This document shows positions 33,095 to 41,130 of a stretch of 64,000 nucleotides of DNA, in pieces. Each line of letters starts with the position of its first letter. The stretch's first letter is position 1. Location: positions 2,108,001 to 2,172,000 of the forward strand of contig NZ_CP109435.1 in the NCBI RefSeq assembly GCF_036227125.1, given 5' to 3'. A program made the position numbers and the translations under genes. The DNA comes from Streptomyces sp. NBC_01485. GTDB lineage: Bacteria > Actinomycetota > Actinomycetes > Streptomycetales > Streptomycetaceae. The notes below the pieces were generated by a model, which was given only the letters and a program-made list of their open reading frames with translations, made no database searches and had not been told where the DNA came from.

Positions 33095-34249
33095 TCAGTT
33101 CATGGTGGAACCGATGGTCGTCGACCCCGTCGTCAGGAACGTGGTCGACGGCAACGCCCCGCTGCCCTGCCGGGAGCCGTACGCGGTGGTCGCGTCCGTC
33201 GACCTGAACGCCGGTGTGGACACCCCGCCGTCCCAGTTGTCGGCGGCGGAGACGGCGGACGGCCCGAGCTTGTCCGGCCCGCCCTTGTTGCCCACCGCGA
33301 GGTTCTGGGCGAGCCGGGCCTTACCGGTGGCGAAGTAGAAACCCGTCTGCGCATTGGCGTAGGCGGTGTTCCGGTTGAGTACGATCGCCCCGGTGTTGGA
33401 GTTCTCGGTGAAACCGTTCAACGAGTTGTCCCAGGCGGCGTTGTTGTTGACGGCATGCGCCACCGCGACTCCCCCGCCGCCGAGTTTGAACCCGTTCCCG
33501 TTGCCCTCGAAAGCGGAGTCGTTCCAGCGGTTCCTGCCGTTGCCGAAGGCCCACGAGTGCTCGATGGTGACCGGCGTGGAGAACTGCCACAGGTCGAGGC
33601 CGTCATCCGAATTGTCGTACAGCCGCGCGCCGGTGATCCTGTTGCCCGTTCCCGAGCCGAACTTGATGGCGATGCCGTCCGCGTTCTGGCCGTGCCCGGC
33701 CGCGTCGTAGTTCCCGTAACTGTCCAGGTTCTGCACGAGGTTGTTCACCGTGTTGTCGCCGCGCAGGGTGAAACCGGAGTCGCCGTTGTTCGCGGTGACC
33801 AGGTTCTTGAAGATGCCGCCGGTCGACGACGTGACGACGAAGCCCTGGGCCGGGGAGGACTGGAAGGTGAGGTTCTGCACGGTCCAGTAGCTGCCGTAGA
33901 TCCCGGCGAGCCAGGAGCCGGCGGGCAGCTCGGAGCCGTCGATCCGCACCTTCTCGCTGCCGTAGGCCTGGAGCGTGATGGGGGCGGAACTGGTGCCGTT
34001 GGCCGTCGACTTGAGGGTGGCCGTCGGATAGTAGGTGCCGGCGCGGACCTGGATGACGGTGCCGGCGACCGCGTTCTTCACCGCCGACTCCAACTGCGCG
34101 GTGGTGGACACGGTGACCGTCGACGACGCGGCCTGGGCGTCGCCGTTCGACAGGCCGAGGTAGACGCCGCCCGCGCCCGCCGAGACGGCTACCGCGGCGG
34201 CGATCGAGAGGGTGCGCGTCCTGCGGTGACGTCCGGTGCTCAAACGCAC
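33095..34249 (-). CDS. Secreted pectate lyase, family PL9
   Basis: A 384-residue exported right-handed beta-helix enzyme that cleaves polygalacturonate by beta-elimination. A signal peptide (SIAAAVAVSAGAGG...DAQAA) precedes the helix. The active-site set D191, D215, D216, D219 and K255 (in GQNADGIAIK, NSDDGLDLW and GNGFKLGG) keeps the exact spacing of D209, D233, D234, D237 and catalytic K273 of Dickeya Pel9A as I remember it. GTG at 34249 has AAAGGAG 7 bases upstream. A hairpin upstream isolates it from the phosphatase gene. Confidence 0.92.
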   Translation of the reverse strand: MRLSTGRHRRTRTLSIAAAVAVSAGAGGVYLGLSNGDAQAASSTVTVSTTAQLESAVKNAVAGTVIQVRAGTYYPTATLKSTANGTSSAPITLQAYGSEKVRIDGSELPAGSWLAGIYGSYWTVQNLTFQSSPAQGFVVTSSTGGIFKNLVTANNGDSGFTLRGDNTVNNLVQNLDSYGNYDAAGHGQNADGIAIKFGSGTGNRITGARLYDNSDDGLDLWQFSTPVTIEHSWAFGNGRNRWNDSAFEGNGNGFKLGGGGVAVAHAVNNNAAWDNSLNGFTENSNTGAIVLNRNTAYANAQTGFYFATGKARLAQNLAVGNKGGPDKLGPSAVSAADNWDGGVSTPAFRSTDATTAYGSRQGSGALPSTTFLTTGSTTIGSTMN

Positions 34250-34281
34250 GGGGCCGCTCCTTTCACTGGGGCAAATAGTAC

Positions 34282-34316
34282 GAAACGGGCCGGAGGGGGT
34301 TACCCCGGCCCGTTTC
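34282..34316 (-). terminator. Terminator after the HAD phosphatase gene
   Basis: GAAACGGGCCGG (34282-34293) pairs with CCGGCCCGTTTC (34305-34316), with GGGG/CCCC closing the loop. It lies between the phosphatase stop and the PL9 start on the minus strand. Confidence 0.75.
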
Positions 34317-34402
34317 TGCACCCCAGTCGCCGCCATGGCCGGAAAGGGTTGCCGCGTCCACGCGAAACAGATCGAAACTTTTCGCCGGACGGCGGCGGTG
34401 CG

Positions 34403-35200
34403 TCAGCTCACGAAGTACGTCGGGTTCGGGAGCTTGTACTTCTTGTCGGCGTGACCGCCCTCGAGGTCCGAGTACTGGTCGCCGAAGTTGGCGATGATCT
34501 CGTACCCGAGGTCGTCCTCGATGTGCTTGCGCGTACCGGCCTTGTACTGGACCGTCGTGCAGGTCCAGGTGCCCGGCGTCGCGCAGGCGCTCAGGTAGGA
34601 CGGCGGGTTGACCGCGTCCTTGAGGAAGATGTGGGCGGCGTCGAGGTTCACGTCGGCGCCGACCTTCTTCAGGTTCTCGACGGCCGAGGCGCGCTGCGAC
34701 TCCTTCAGGCCCGAGTTGTAGAAGACCGTGACGCCCTTGGAGTCGGCGTACCGCACCAGCTCGGGGCTGCCGAAGACCGCCGGGCGGTTCGCCTGAGCCA
34801 CGTAGTCGGCCCAAGTGGTCGAGTTGTACGTGTAGTTGGTCTTCTTCTCGTAGTCGAGGCTGAGCAGCAGCGTGTCGTCGATGTCGAAGACGACCGCGGG
34901 CTTCTCACCCTTCTTGACCGCCTTGCGGGCGGCCTGGTCGATGTACTTCCGCGCGGCCTTGTCGAGGCTCGCGAGGTCCTTCGCGTACGGGCTGGTCGAC
35001 GACGCCTGGTAGACGCCGTTCGCGTCCAGCGTGGTGCCGTAGTAGGTGTCGATGTCCTTCACCAGGAGCCCGATGTTGTAGGGCTCGTGGGTGGAGTTGG
35101 CCGTGGACTGGCCGGCCGTCGCCGCGCCGGCGCCGTACAGGGCGGCGCCGACGACGGCGCAGGCTGCGGCGAGGGCTGCGATGCGCAGTGGCTTATGCAT
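34403..35200 (-). CDS. Secreted HAD-family acid phosphatase
   Basis: A 265-residue exported protein with signal peptide MHKPLRIAALAAACAVVGAALYGAGAATAG. The HAD nucleophile motif is VVFDIDDTLLLSLDYE, motif II is VFYNSGLKESQR (Ser), motif III is the Lys of IFLKDAV, and motif IV is NFGDQYSDLEGG. The layout matches class B/plant-type acid phosphatases, which release phosphate from organic esters outside the cell. It stands apart functionally from the pectinase genes around it. Confidence 0.92.
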   Translation of the reverse strand: MHKPLRIAALAAACAVVGAALYGAGAATAGQSTANSTHEPYNIGLLVKDIDTYYGTTLDANGVYQASSTSPYAKDLASLDKAARKYIDQAARKAVKKGEKPAVVFDIDDTLLLSLDYEKKTNYTYNSTTWADYVAQANRPAVFGSPELVRYADSKGVTVFYNSGLKESQRASAVENLKKVGADVNLDAAHIFLKDAVNPPSYLSACATPGTWTCTTVQYKAGTRKHIEDDLGYEIIANFGDQYSDLEGGHADKKYKLPNPTYFVS

Positions 35201-35340
35201 GACACGTTTTCTACGCGCGTCACGTGGGTGAGCGCGAGACCCGTTGCCCTATCGATACCCTTTCGGCGGGCAAAAATCAGGTCAAGTGGCCGGATCGGGC
35301 ACCCGGGTGGCCCAGCGGCCGGCCGGGCCCACCGGCCCGT

Positions 35341-35400
35341 CAGGTTGGCGTAGACGGTGGTGCGGTTGAGGACGATCGCGCCGGTGTTGGAGTTCTCGAG
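35341..35400 (-). pseudogene. 20-codon fragment of a PL9-type pectate lyase gene
   Basis: Read on the minus strand this gives ENSNTGAIVLNRTTVYANL, nearly identical to ENSNTGAIVLNRNTAYANA inside the intact PL9 gene at 33.1-34.2 kb. It starts 8 bp after the stop of the hydrolase gene at 35408 and has no start or stop of its own. It looks like debris from a second PL9 gene or from gene conversion. The 35201-35340 stretch beside it shows only a GC-rich hairpin. Confidence 0.8.
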
Positions 35401-35407
35401 CGGTGGT

Positions 35408-36583
35408 TCACAGGACGGTGTCGAGCCAGGTGAAGACCTCGTCCTGCATGCGGTCGACGAAGACATGGCCGAGGTCGGGCCAGGTCGTGAGGCGCAACCG
35501 CTCCTCGGCGTGCCGGGACCGCCAGACGGTGCGCAGCCTGTCGTGGGCCGCGCGGACGCCGTCGGCGGGGAACAGCGGGTCGAGCCCGCCGTTGAGGAAC
35601 AGCATCGGCCTGGGTGTGGCGATGCTCGCCACGTCGGGGAAGTCGAGGAACCGGGGAAGCCCGGGGTGGAGCATGTAGTAAGCGGACTGCCCGCGCAGGG
35701 TGTTGTCGCCGGGCACCATCATGTCCTTGAGGCCGGTCATCCAGCAGACGGCCGCCGCGGCGGCGAGGTCGTCGCTGAGGGCGGCCGTCTGCCAGGCGCG
35801 GAAGGCGCCCATGGAGAAGCCGACGGCCGCGATCCGGCCCCCGTCCACGCGGTCGAGGCCGGCCAGGAAACCGGCGGCCCGGGCGTCCTCGCGGGCCATG
35901 AGCCCGGCGAGCGAGGAGCCGAGGTTGAAGAAGTTGGCGGCGAGGGCCTGCTGTTGGTCGTAGGCGAGGGGGCCGCGATCGCCCCAGCCGAGGGCGTCCG
36001 CGCACAGGACGACGTAACCGCGCCGGGCCAGTTCGTCGCCGACGAACCGTCCGCTGAAGTACCTCTGCGACCATGCCTGCGCGGAGACGAGCCGCGTGTC
36101 GTCGTACCAGGGCCGGACCAGTTTCTCCTTGCCGATGTCGAACTTCGCCCCGTGGTCGTGCAGGAGGAGCACGGCCGGGAAGGGGCCGGGTCCGTCCGGG
36201 GTGAGGAGGGCGGCCCGGACGCGTTCGTGGTGGGTGAGAGACAGCGTCACCAACTCGCTGGTGTAGCCGTCCTGTTGACGTCGGCCGGTGAACTCGGGGG
36301 CGTACGGGGTCCGGTCCTCCCGGCCGACGATCAACAGCTCCTCGACCTTGGCGCGGGCGGCCCGGCGCCAGGCGCGGAAGTCGCGGATCGGGGAGTTTCC
36401 CCAGGCGAGCGGGAAGGTCAGCTCGGCGTTGAGAGCGGGGTGGAAGTCGGGCAGCGGCCCGTCCACGACGGCGGCCTGCGCGTCGGCGGTGGCGGCAGCC
36501 CCGGCCAGGAGGGCGGCCCCGGTGCCGACCACGAACGCCCGCCGCCCCACCGCCGCCGTCGTCGCCGGGTCACGGGCGCTCAT
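35408..36583 (-). CDS. Tat-exported alpha/beta hydrolase (dienelactone hydrolase-like)
   Basis: A 391-residue hydrolase with twin-arginine signal GRRAFVVGTGAALLAGAAA. The fold is marked by AVLLLHDHGAKFDIGKEK, RRGYVVLCADALGWGDRG, the nucleophile elbow GFSMGAFRAW and a late His in WPDLGHVFVDRM. The family (DLH / acetyl xylan esterase-like) includes carbohydrate esterases. It overlaps the pectin methylesterase gene by 14 bp, so it probably removes an ester group from pectin or a glucuronoyl/acetyl decoration. Exact substrate unknown. Confidence 0.8.
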   Translation of the reverse strand: MSARDPATTAAVGRRAFVVGTGAALLAGAAATADAQAAVVDGPLPDFHPALNAELTFPLAWGNSPIRDFRAWRRAARAKVEELLIVGREDRTPYAPEFTGRRQQDGYTSELVTLSLTHHERVRAALLTPDGPGPFPAVLLLHDHGAKFDIGKEKLVRPWYDDTRLVSAQAWSQRYFSGRFVGDELARRGYVVLCADALGWGDRGPLAYDQQQALAANFFNLGSSLAGLMAREDARAAGFLAGLDRVDGGRIAAVGFSMGAFRAWQTAALSDDLAAAAAVCWMTGLKDMMVPGDNTLRGQSAYYMLHPGLPRFLDFPDVASIATPRPMLFLNGGLDPLFPADGVRAAHDRLRTVWRSRHAEERLRLTTWPDLGHVFVDRMQDEVFTWLDTVL

Positions 36584-37613
36584 ACGGCCTCCAGTCCCCG
36601 AGATACGTCCGCCGGGTGTGGGTGACCGCCTCCTCGGCGGTCAGTTGCGGCCGGTTTTCCGGCACCGAAATCACCGCGCCCTGACCGGAGTTGCCGTACT
36701 CGCGAAAGCGCATGGTCTGCCACGGGTAGGCGTCGCGCATGTTGACGTACGGGGTCGCCGCGTCGGTCCCGGGACCGATCCAGGTGTCCCGCACGACCAG
36801 CGAGGGCCAGGCGGTCGTCTCGTACGACGGCACCCAGGGCCGGGCGATCTTGTACGCCGCGTTCTCGGCGCCGGAGGTGATCCGGCCCCGGAGGGCGAGG
36901 AAGCCGTAGGGGTTGGCGCGGGCGGTGGCGGGGGCGAAGACCATGCCCTTGGGGGTGAAGGCGACGTCCCGCTGGAGGGTGTGGAAGTGGCAGGCGTCGA
37001 AGACGGTCCGGCCGCGCCCGAAGACGAAGTCGACGTCGCCCTCGATGTAGCAGCGGTGGAAGTACTGCCGGTCGAAGGCGTCCAGCGCGGTCGTGTCCGC
37101 GAAGAGGGTGTCCTGGTGGGCCAGCAGCCGGACGTTCTCGAAGTGCGTGCGGTCGCCGGTCACATAGGCGGCTACCGCCTGGGTGCCGGTGATCTCCGGG
37201 TGGTCGGCGCGCAGCCAGTCGTTGGCGAGGGTGAGGTCGCGGACGGTGAGGCCGGGCGCGGCGGAGGTGAGGGTGGCGGAGCCCGCGGTGCCGTAGGTGC
37301 CGGACCCGTCGGGCTTCTGCGTCCCGTTGGCGTTGTCGTACACGAGGACGGCGGCGCGTGCGTCGCGGCTCGCACCGCACAGCGTCAACTCCCTTTTGCC
37401 GGCAGGGATGTTGACGACCTCCCGGTACGTTCCCGGGTGTACGACGATCGTCCGGCCGGGTCCGTCGACGGCGTCCACGGCGGCCTGGAGGGAGTCGCCG
37501 GGACGGACGTGCAGGACATGGCGGGAGTGGGCAAAAGCGGGTGTCGCGGCGCGCGTTGCGGTGATCAGGGCGCCGCCCGTGAGCCCGGCGAGGAGGGTGC
37601 GTCGGCGCAGCAT
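36570..37613 (-). CDS. Secreted pectin methylesterase (CE8), copy 1
   Basis: A 347-residue beta-helix esterase that removes methyl groups from homogalacturonan, opening it to pectate lyases. It has a Tat-like start (MLRRRTLLAGLTGGALITAT). CE8 motifs are ITGTQAVAAY (Q145), AHQDTLFAD (Q167, D168), YIEGDVDFVFGRG (D195 nucleophile position) and IARPWVPS (Arg). It overlaps the following hydrolase gene by 14 bp and starts 2 bp after the stop of a second methylesterase, so all are in one transcript. Confidence 0.94.
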   Translation of the reverse strand: MLRRRTLLAGLTGGALITATRAATPAFAHSRHVLHVRPGDSLQAAVDAVDGPGRTIVVHPGTYREVVNIPAGKRELTLCGASRDARAAVLVYDNANGTQKPDGSGTYGTAGSATLTSAAPGLTVRDLTLANDWLRADHPEITGTQAVAAYVTGDRTHFENVRLLAHQDTLFADTTALDAFDRQYFHRCYIEGDVDFVFGRGRTVFDACHFHTLQRDVAFTPKGMVFAPATARANPYGFLALRGRITSGAENAAYKIARPWVPSYETTAWPSLVVRDTWIGPGTDAATPYVNMRDAYPWQTMRFREYGNSGQGAVISVPENRPQLTAEEAVTHTRRTYLGDWRPYERP

Positions 37614-37614
37614 C

Positions 37615-38763
37615 TCAAGCCTCCCCCTGCCAGGGCCGCCAGTTGCCGAGGTAGGTCTCGCGGGTCGCCGACTCGGCCTGTTCGCGGGTGAGTTGGGGGC
37701 GGTTGCCGGGGACGGTGATCTCGGCTCCCGGCCCGGTGTTGCGGTACTCGGCGAACCGCTGCTGCTGCCAGGGGAAGGAGGCCGACATGTCGGTGTAGGG
37801 CGCGACCGCGTCGAGGCCGGCGTCGAGGCGGGTGTCGCGGACGGTGAGCATGGGGCGGGCGGTGGTGTCGGAGCTGGGCACCCAGGGGCGGGCCAGCTTG
37901 TAGGCGGCGTCGGGCGCCTCGCTGCTGATCCGGCCGCGGCTGACCAGGTATCCCAGCGGGTTGGCGGCCGCCGTCGAGGGTGCGAAGACGAAGCCGTAGG
38001 GGGCGGCGGCCAGGTCGGTGCGGTTCAGGGTGCGGAAGTGGCAGTGCTCGTAGACGGCCGTCGCCCGGCCGAACACGAAGTCGACGTCGCCCTCGGCGTA
38101 GCAGTGCGCGTAGTACTGGCGGGCGAAGGCGCCGAGGGCGATCGAGTCGGCGTACAGGGTGTCCTGGTGGCCGAGGAAGCGGCAGTGGTGGAAGGCGGAG
38201 CGGTCGCCCTGGACCTTGATGGCGACGGCCTGGGTGCCGGTGATCTCCGGGTGGTCGGCGCGCAGCCAGTCGTTGGCGAAGGTGATCCAGCGGGCGGTGA
38301 AGCCGTCGGCCTGCACGGTGGTGGTGGCCGACCCGGTGGTGCCGTAGGTGCCGCCGCCGGGCTTGGGGGTGCCGGCCGCGTTGTCGTAGACGATGACGAC
38401 GTCCCGGGGGTCCCCGGAGGCGCCGATCCAGGTGGCCTCGGTGCGGGTGACGTCGACGGCGACCGTCTCCCGGTACACCCCCGGTGCGAGGACGAGGGTC
38501 CAGCCGCTGCCTGCGGTGGCGGCGACGGCGGCGCGGACGGAGGTGAAGTCGCCCCGGCCGAGCGGGTCGACGTAGAGGGTCTTCGGGGTGCGGCGGGCGG
38601 TCGGCGACCCGTGGCGGCCGAACGGACCGCGCCGGGCGGAGGCTGCCCGCGCGGGCGCGGAGGCCAGGCCGAGGGCGGCGGCCGTACCGGCGGTCGCGGC
38701 CAGGAACCCCCGTCTGGAGAGGGGAAGTTGGGGGTGACGTAGATGGTGTCGGGGTGAGGGCAT
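37615..38763 (-). CDS. Secreted pectin methylesterase (CE8), copy 2
   Basis: A 382-residue paralogue of the neighbouring enzyme with a Tat signal (SRRGFLAATAGTAAALG). The CE8 motifs are conserved: ITGTQAVAIK, GHQDTLYADS, YAEGDVDFVFGRA and LARPWVPSSD. It is longer at the N-terminus by about 30 residues. The two genes are tandem and 1 bp apart, which points to duplication followed by divergence, perhaps for differently methylated or acetylated pectin. Confidence 0.93.
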   Translation of the reverse strand: MPSPRHHLRHPQLPLSRRGFLAATAGTAAALGLASAPARAASARRGPFGRHGSPTARRTPKTLYVDPLGRGDFTSVRAAVAATAGSGWTLVLAPGVYRETVAVDVTRTEATWIGASGDPRDVVIVYDNAAGTPKPGGGTYGTTGSATTTVQADGFTARWITFANDWLRADHPEITGTQAVAIKVQGDRSAFHHCRFLGHQDTLYADSIALGAFARQYYAHCYAEGDVDFVFGRATAVYEHCHFRTLNRTDLAAAPYGFVFAPSTAAANPLGYLVSRGRISSEAPDAAYKLARPWVPSSDTTARPMLTVRDTRLDAGLDAVAPYTDMSASFPWQQQRFAEYRNTGPGAEITVPGNRPQLTREQAESATRETYLGNWRPWQGEA

Positions 38764-38867
38764 GCGGGTGCTCCTTGGCAGTGCGGCTCGCGGCTCTGCG
38801 GCTCTGCGGAGGGGGCCGGGGCGGGTGACGGGTGCCGCCCGCCCCGGCCGTCGGGGTGTCCGTCGGG

Positions 38868-40181
38868 TCAGCCCAGGCGTCCGGCGCCCGCGCCGCAGTC
38901 GACGATGCGCGGGACCGCGCGCGCCGGGTCGACCTTGGTGCGCAGGGTCGGCGTCCAGCCCGCGCCGGACTGCAGGACCTCACCGGGGATCTCCGCGTTG
39001 TGCACGGCGATCAGGTCGGTGAGCCTGCCGTTGACGTAGTTGTCGTCGGCGGTGACCGGGGACACGTTCCACCGCTTCAGCACCTTGGCCGCGCTGACCC
39101 CCGGCGGCAGCGTGAACGCGTTGTGCTGGGCGACGAGTTGGGACTCCTTGCCGATGCCGAAGCTGTAGGCGAAGGAGTCGTCTCCGACGAAGTGGTTGTT
39201 GTAGGAGTCGACTTGGCCGAAGCGGACGCGTGGAGCACGCTCGACCAGGTCCGAGAACCGGTTGTGATGGAACGTCACCTTCAGGTGCCCCCGGTCGCCG
39301 GTGGCCGTCGACTCGCTGTCGCTGTTGCCGATGAGGATCGTCTTGTCGTGCTCGGTGAAGACGTTCCAGGAGGCGGTGACGTAGTCGGCGCCCCGGACGA
39401 TGTCCAACTCGCCGTCGTGCTGCTGGTAGAGCATGCCGAAGTAGGTCGGCGCGGCGCTGTCCGGGTGCGTGCCGTCGGTGAACGTGTTGTGGTCCAGCCA
39501 GACGTGCGTGGAGCCGTACACGACGGCGGTGTCGTACTCGGAGTTCCAGTTGCCGCTGGAGCCGTCGGTCGGGTCCCACTGCGGGAAGCAGTCGATGGGC
39601 GACTCGAAGGCGAGGTTGCGGACGATCACGTTGTCGACGGCCTTGATCTGCAGGCTGACGCCCTTGAACCCGGCGTTCTTCCCGATGCCGACGAGGGTGG
39701 TGTTGGCGGGGATGTTCGCCTTGATGGCCTTGTCCTGGGCGGCGGCGGAGGCGCGCCGCAGCCCCTCCGGGCTGTCGTCGGGCTCGGCGCTCAGGTCGGT
39801 GTCCAGTCCCCAGGTCTGCGGCGCGTACTTGGCGAGGTAGGCGTCGAAGTCGTAGCCGGGCGCGGCGAAGGCGTCACATCCCTCGGCGACGGCGTCGATG
39901 ACGCCCTTCACCTTGATGATCTTCGGCGCGCTGCCGCCGGCGGCGAGGGCGGCCTTGAATCCGGCCCAGGTGGTGACGGTGTAGACGTGGGCGGCGTCGG
40001 CGGCCGATCCGCCGGTCGTCCCGGTCCCGTACGAGCCCCAGCCGTCGCCCGTGGCCAGGACCTGCCGGCCGAGGTCGCGGGAGACGGCGTGGGCGGAGGC
40101 CGTGCCGGTGGCGGTCAGCGCCAGCGCGGTGCACCCCACCAGGGCGGCTATGACGCGTCCATGACATATCTGTGTAGGCAC
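38868..40181 (-). CDS. Secreted pectate lyase, family PL1
   Basis: A 437-residue exported beta-helix lyase. GTG at 40181 has AGAGGAG 9 bases upstream and gives a signal peptide (VIAALVGCTALALTATGTASAHA). PL1 motifs are VDNVIVRNLAFESPIDCFP, WNSEYDTAVVYGSTHVWLDHNTFTDG with the Ca2+-binding Asp, VTFHHNRFSDLVERAPRVRFGQVDSYNNHFVG with the catalytic Arg. It cleaves de-esterified homogalacturonan, acting after the methylesterases encoded next to it. A 104-bp gap separates it from them. Confidence 0.95.
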   Translation of the reverse strand: MPTQICHGRVIAALVGCTALALTATGTASAHAVSRDLGRQVLATGDGWGSYGTGTTGGSAADAAHVYTVTTWAGFKAALAAGGSAPKIIKVKGVIDAVAEGCDAFAAPGYDFDAYLAKYAPQTWGLDTDLSAEPDDSPEGLRRASAAAQDKAIKANIPANTTLVGIGKNAGFKGVSLQIKAVDNVIVRNLAFESPIDCFPQWDPTDGSSGNWNSEYDTAVVYGSTHVWLDHNTFTDGTHPDSAAPTYFGMLYQQHDGELDIVRGADYVTASWNVFTEHDKTILIGNSDSESTATGDRGHLKVTFHHNRFSDLVERAPRVRFGQVDSYNNHFVGDDSFAYSFGIGKESQLVAQHNAFTLPPGVSAAKVLKRWNVSPVTADDNYVNGRLTDLIAVHNAEIPGEVLQSGAGWTPTLRTKVDPARAVPRIVDCGAGAGRLG

Positions 40182-40218
40182 TGTGCGGGTCTCCTCTGGA
40201 TGAGAGAGCGGTGCGGTG

Positions 40219-41037
40219 CTACGAGGGCGGCGACGACAGCGGTGCCGAGAGCCGCGCGGGCCAGGTGATCCAGGACGTGGGGATCTCGTCGTGCAGCCGG
40301 ACGACGTCACACGGCGCGAGCACCCGTGTCCGCAGCAGCTCCCCTGCGACGAGCCGCGCCACGGCGATCGCGCCCGGGGGATTGAAGTGCGTGTTGTCCT
40401 GCTCGGTCGGCGTCCAGTTGAAGTACGTCTTCGTCTCCTCGACCCCGAGTTCCTGCCACAGCGCGAGCGACCGGGCCTGGACGTCGAGCAGCGCCACCCG
40501 CTCCGACTCGGCGAGCGCGCGCATGGCGGCGGGGTACTCGCCGTGCGTCGGCTGGGCGGTCCCCTCGGCGTCGAACCTGCGGCGCTCGACGGGCGTGGCG
40601 AGCACCGGCCGCGCGCCCTTCGCGCGGGCGCCGTCGATGTGCATCCGCAGGTAGTCCTGGTACGTCGTCCAGGGCTCGGTGTACCGGGTCGGGTCGGTGT
40701 TCTTCTCGTCGTTGTGCGCGAACTGGATCAGCAGGAAGTCGCCCGGCCGGATCGCGGCGAGGACGGCGTCGAGCCGGCCTTCGTCGACGAAACTCTTCGA
40801 ACTGCGCCCGTTCACCGCGTGGTTGGCGACGGGCCGGTCCTCGTGCAGAAAGAACGGAAGCGCCATTCCCCACCCGGTCTCGGGGGCGGCGTCGGAGTAC
40901 TTCTGCGCGGCGGTGGAGTCACCGGCGATGTAGATCGTTCGCTTGCGTCCCCCGGCACGGGCGGTACCGGCCGCCGCGACACCGAGGGGGACGGCGGACA
41001 GCGCCGCCGAGGTGACCTGCCTACGGGTAAGAGACAC
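40219..41037 (-). CDS. Secreted rhamnogalacturonan acetylesterase (SGNH, CE12)
   Basis: A 272-residue SGNH hydrolase that deacetylates rhamnogalacturonan. The blocks are IYIAGDSTAA (catalytic Ser41), NHAVNGRSSKSF (Gly block), IQFAHNDEKNTDP (Asn109) and EQDNTHFNPPGAIAVARL (Asp and His). An N-terminal Tat-like signal (SLTRRQVTSAALSAVPLG) exports it. GTG at 41037 follows GAGGTGC. It precedes the PL1 gene by 37 bp on the same strand. Confidence 0.93.
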   Translation of the reverse strand: MSLTRRQVTSAALSAVPLGVAAAGTARAGGRKRTIYIAGDSTAAQKYSDAAPETGWGMALPFFLHEDRPVANHAVNGRSSKSFVDEGRLDAVLAAIRPGDFLLIQFAHNDEKNTDPTRYTEPWTTYQDYLRMHIDGARAKGARPVLATPVERRRFDAEGTAQPTHGEYPAAMRALAESERVALLDVQARSLALWQELGVEETKTYFNWTPTEQDNTHFNPPGAIAVARLVAGELLRTRVLAPCDVVRLHDEIPTSWITWPARLSAPLSSPPS

Positions 41038-41058
41038 GAACCTGCACCTCTTGTTCCT

Positions 41059-41122
41059 CTAGGGGCGCGGGGCGACTGCGCGACCAGCAACAACCGGCCC
41101 GCAGTCGCCCCGCAACCGAAAC
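41059..41122 (-). terminator. Perfect 14-bp hairpin within dispersed repeat copy C
   Basis: GCGGGGCGACTGCG (41067-41080) pairs exactly with CGCAGTCGCCCCGC (41100-41113) around a 19-base loop. The left side shares GGGGCGCGGGG-ACTGCGCGACCAGC with repeat copies at 25281 and 29855. It stands between the binding-protein gene and the acetylesterase gene and may limit read-through from the transporter part to the secreted enzymes. Confidence 0.7.
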
Positions 41123-41130
41123 CACCCGAG

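Noticed and set aside
33053..35353. 766-codon plus-strand frame opposite the PL9 and phosphatase genes
   Set aside because: Antisense to two genes with signal peptides and active sites; composition typical of a shadow frame.
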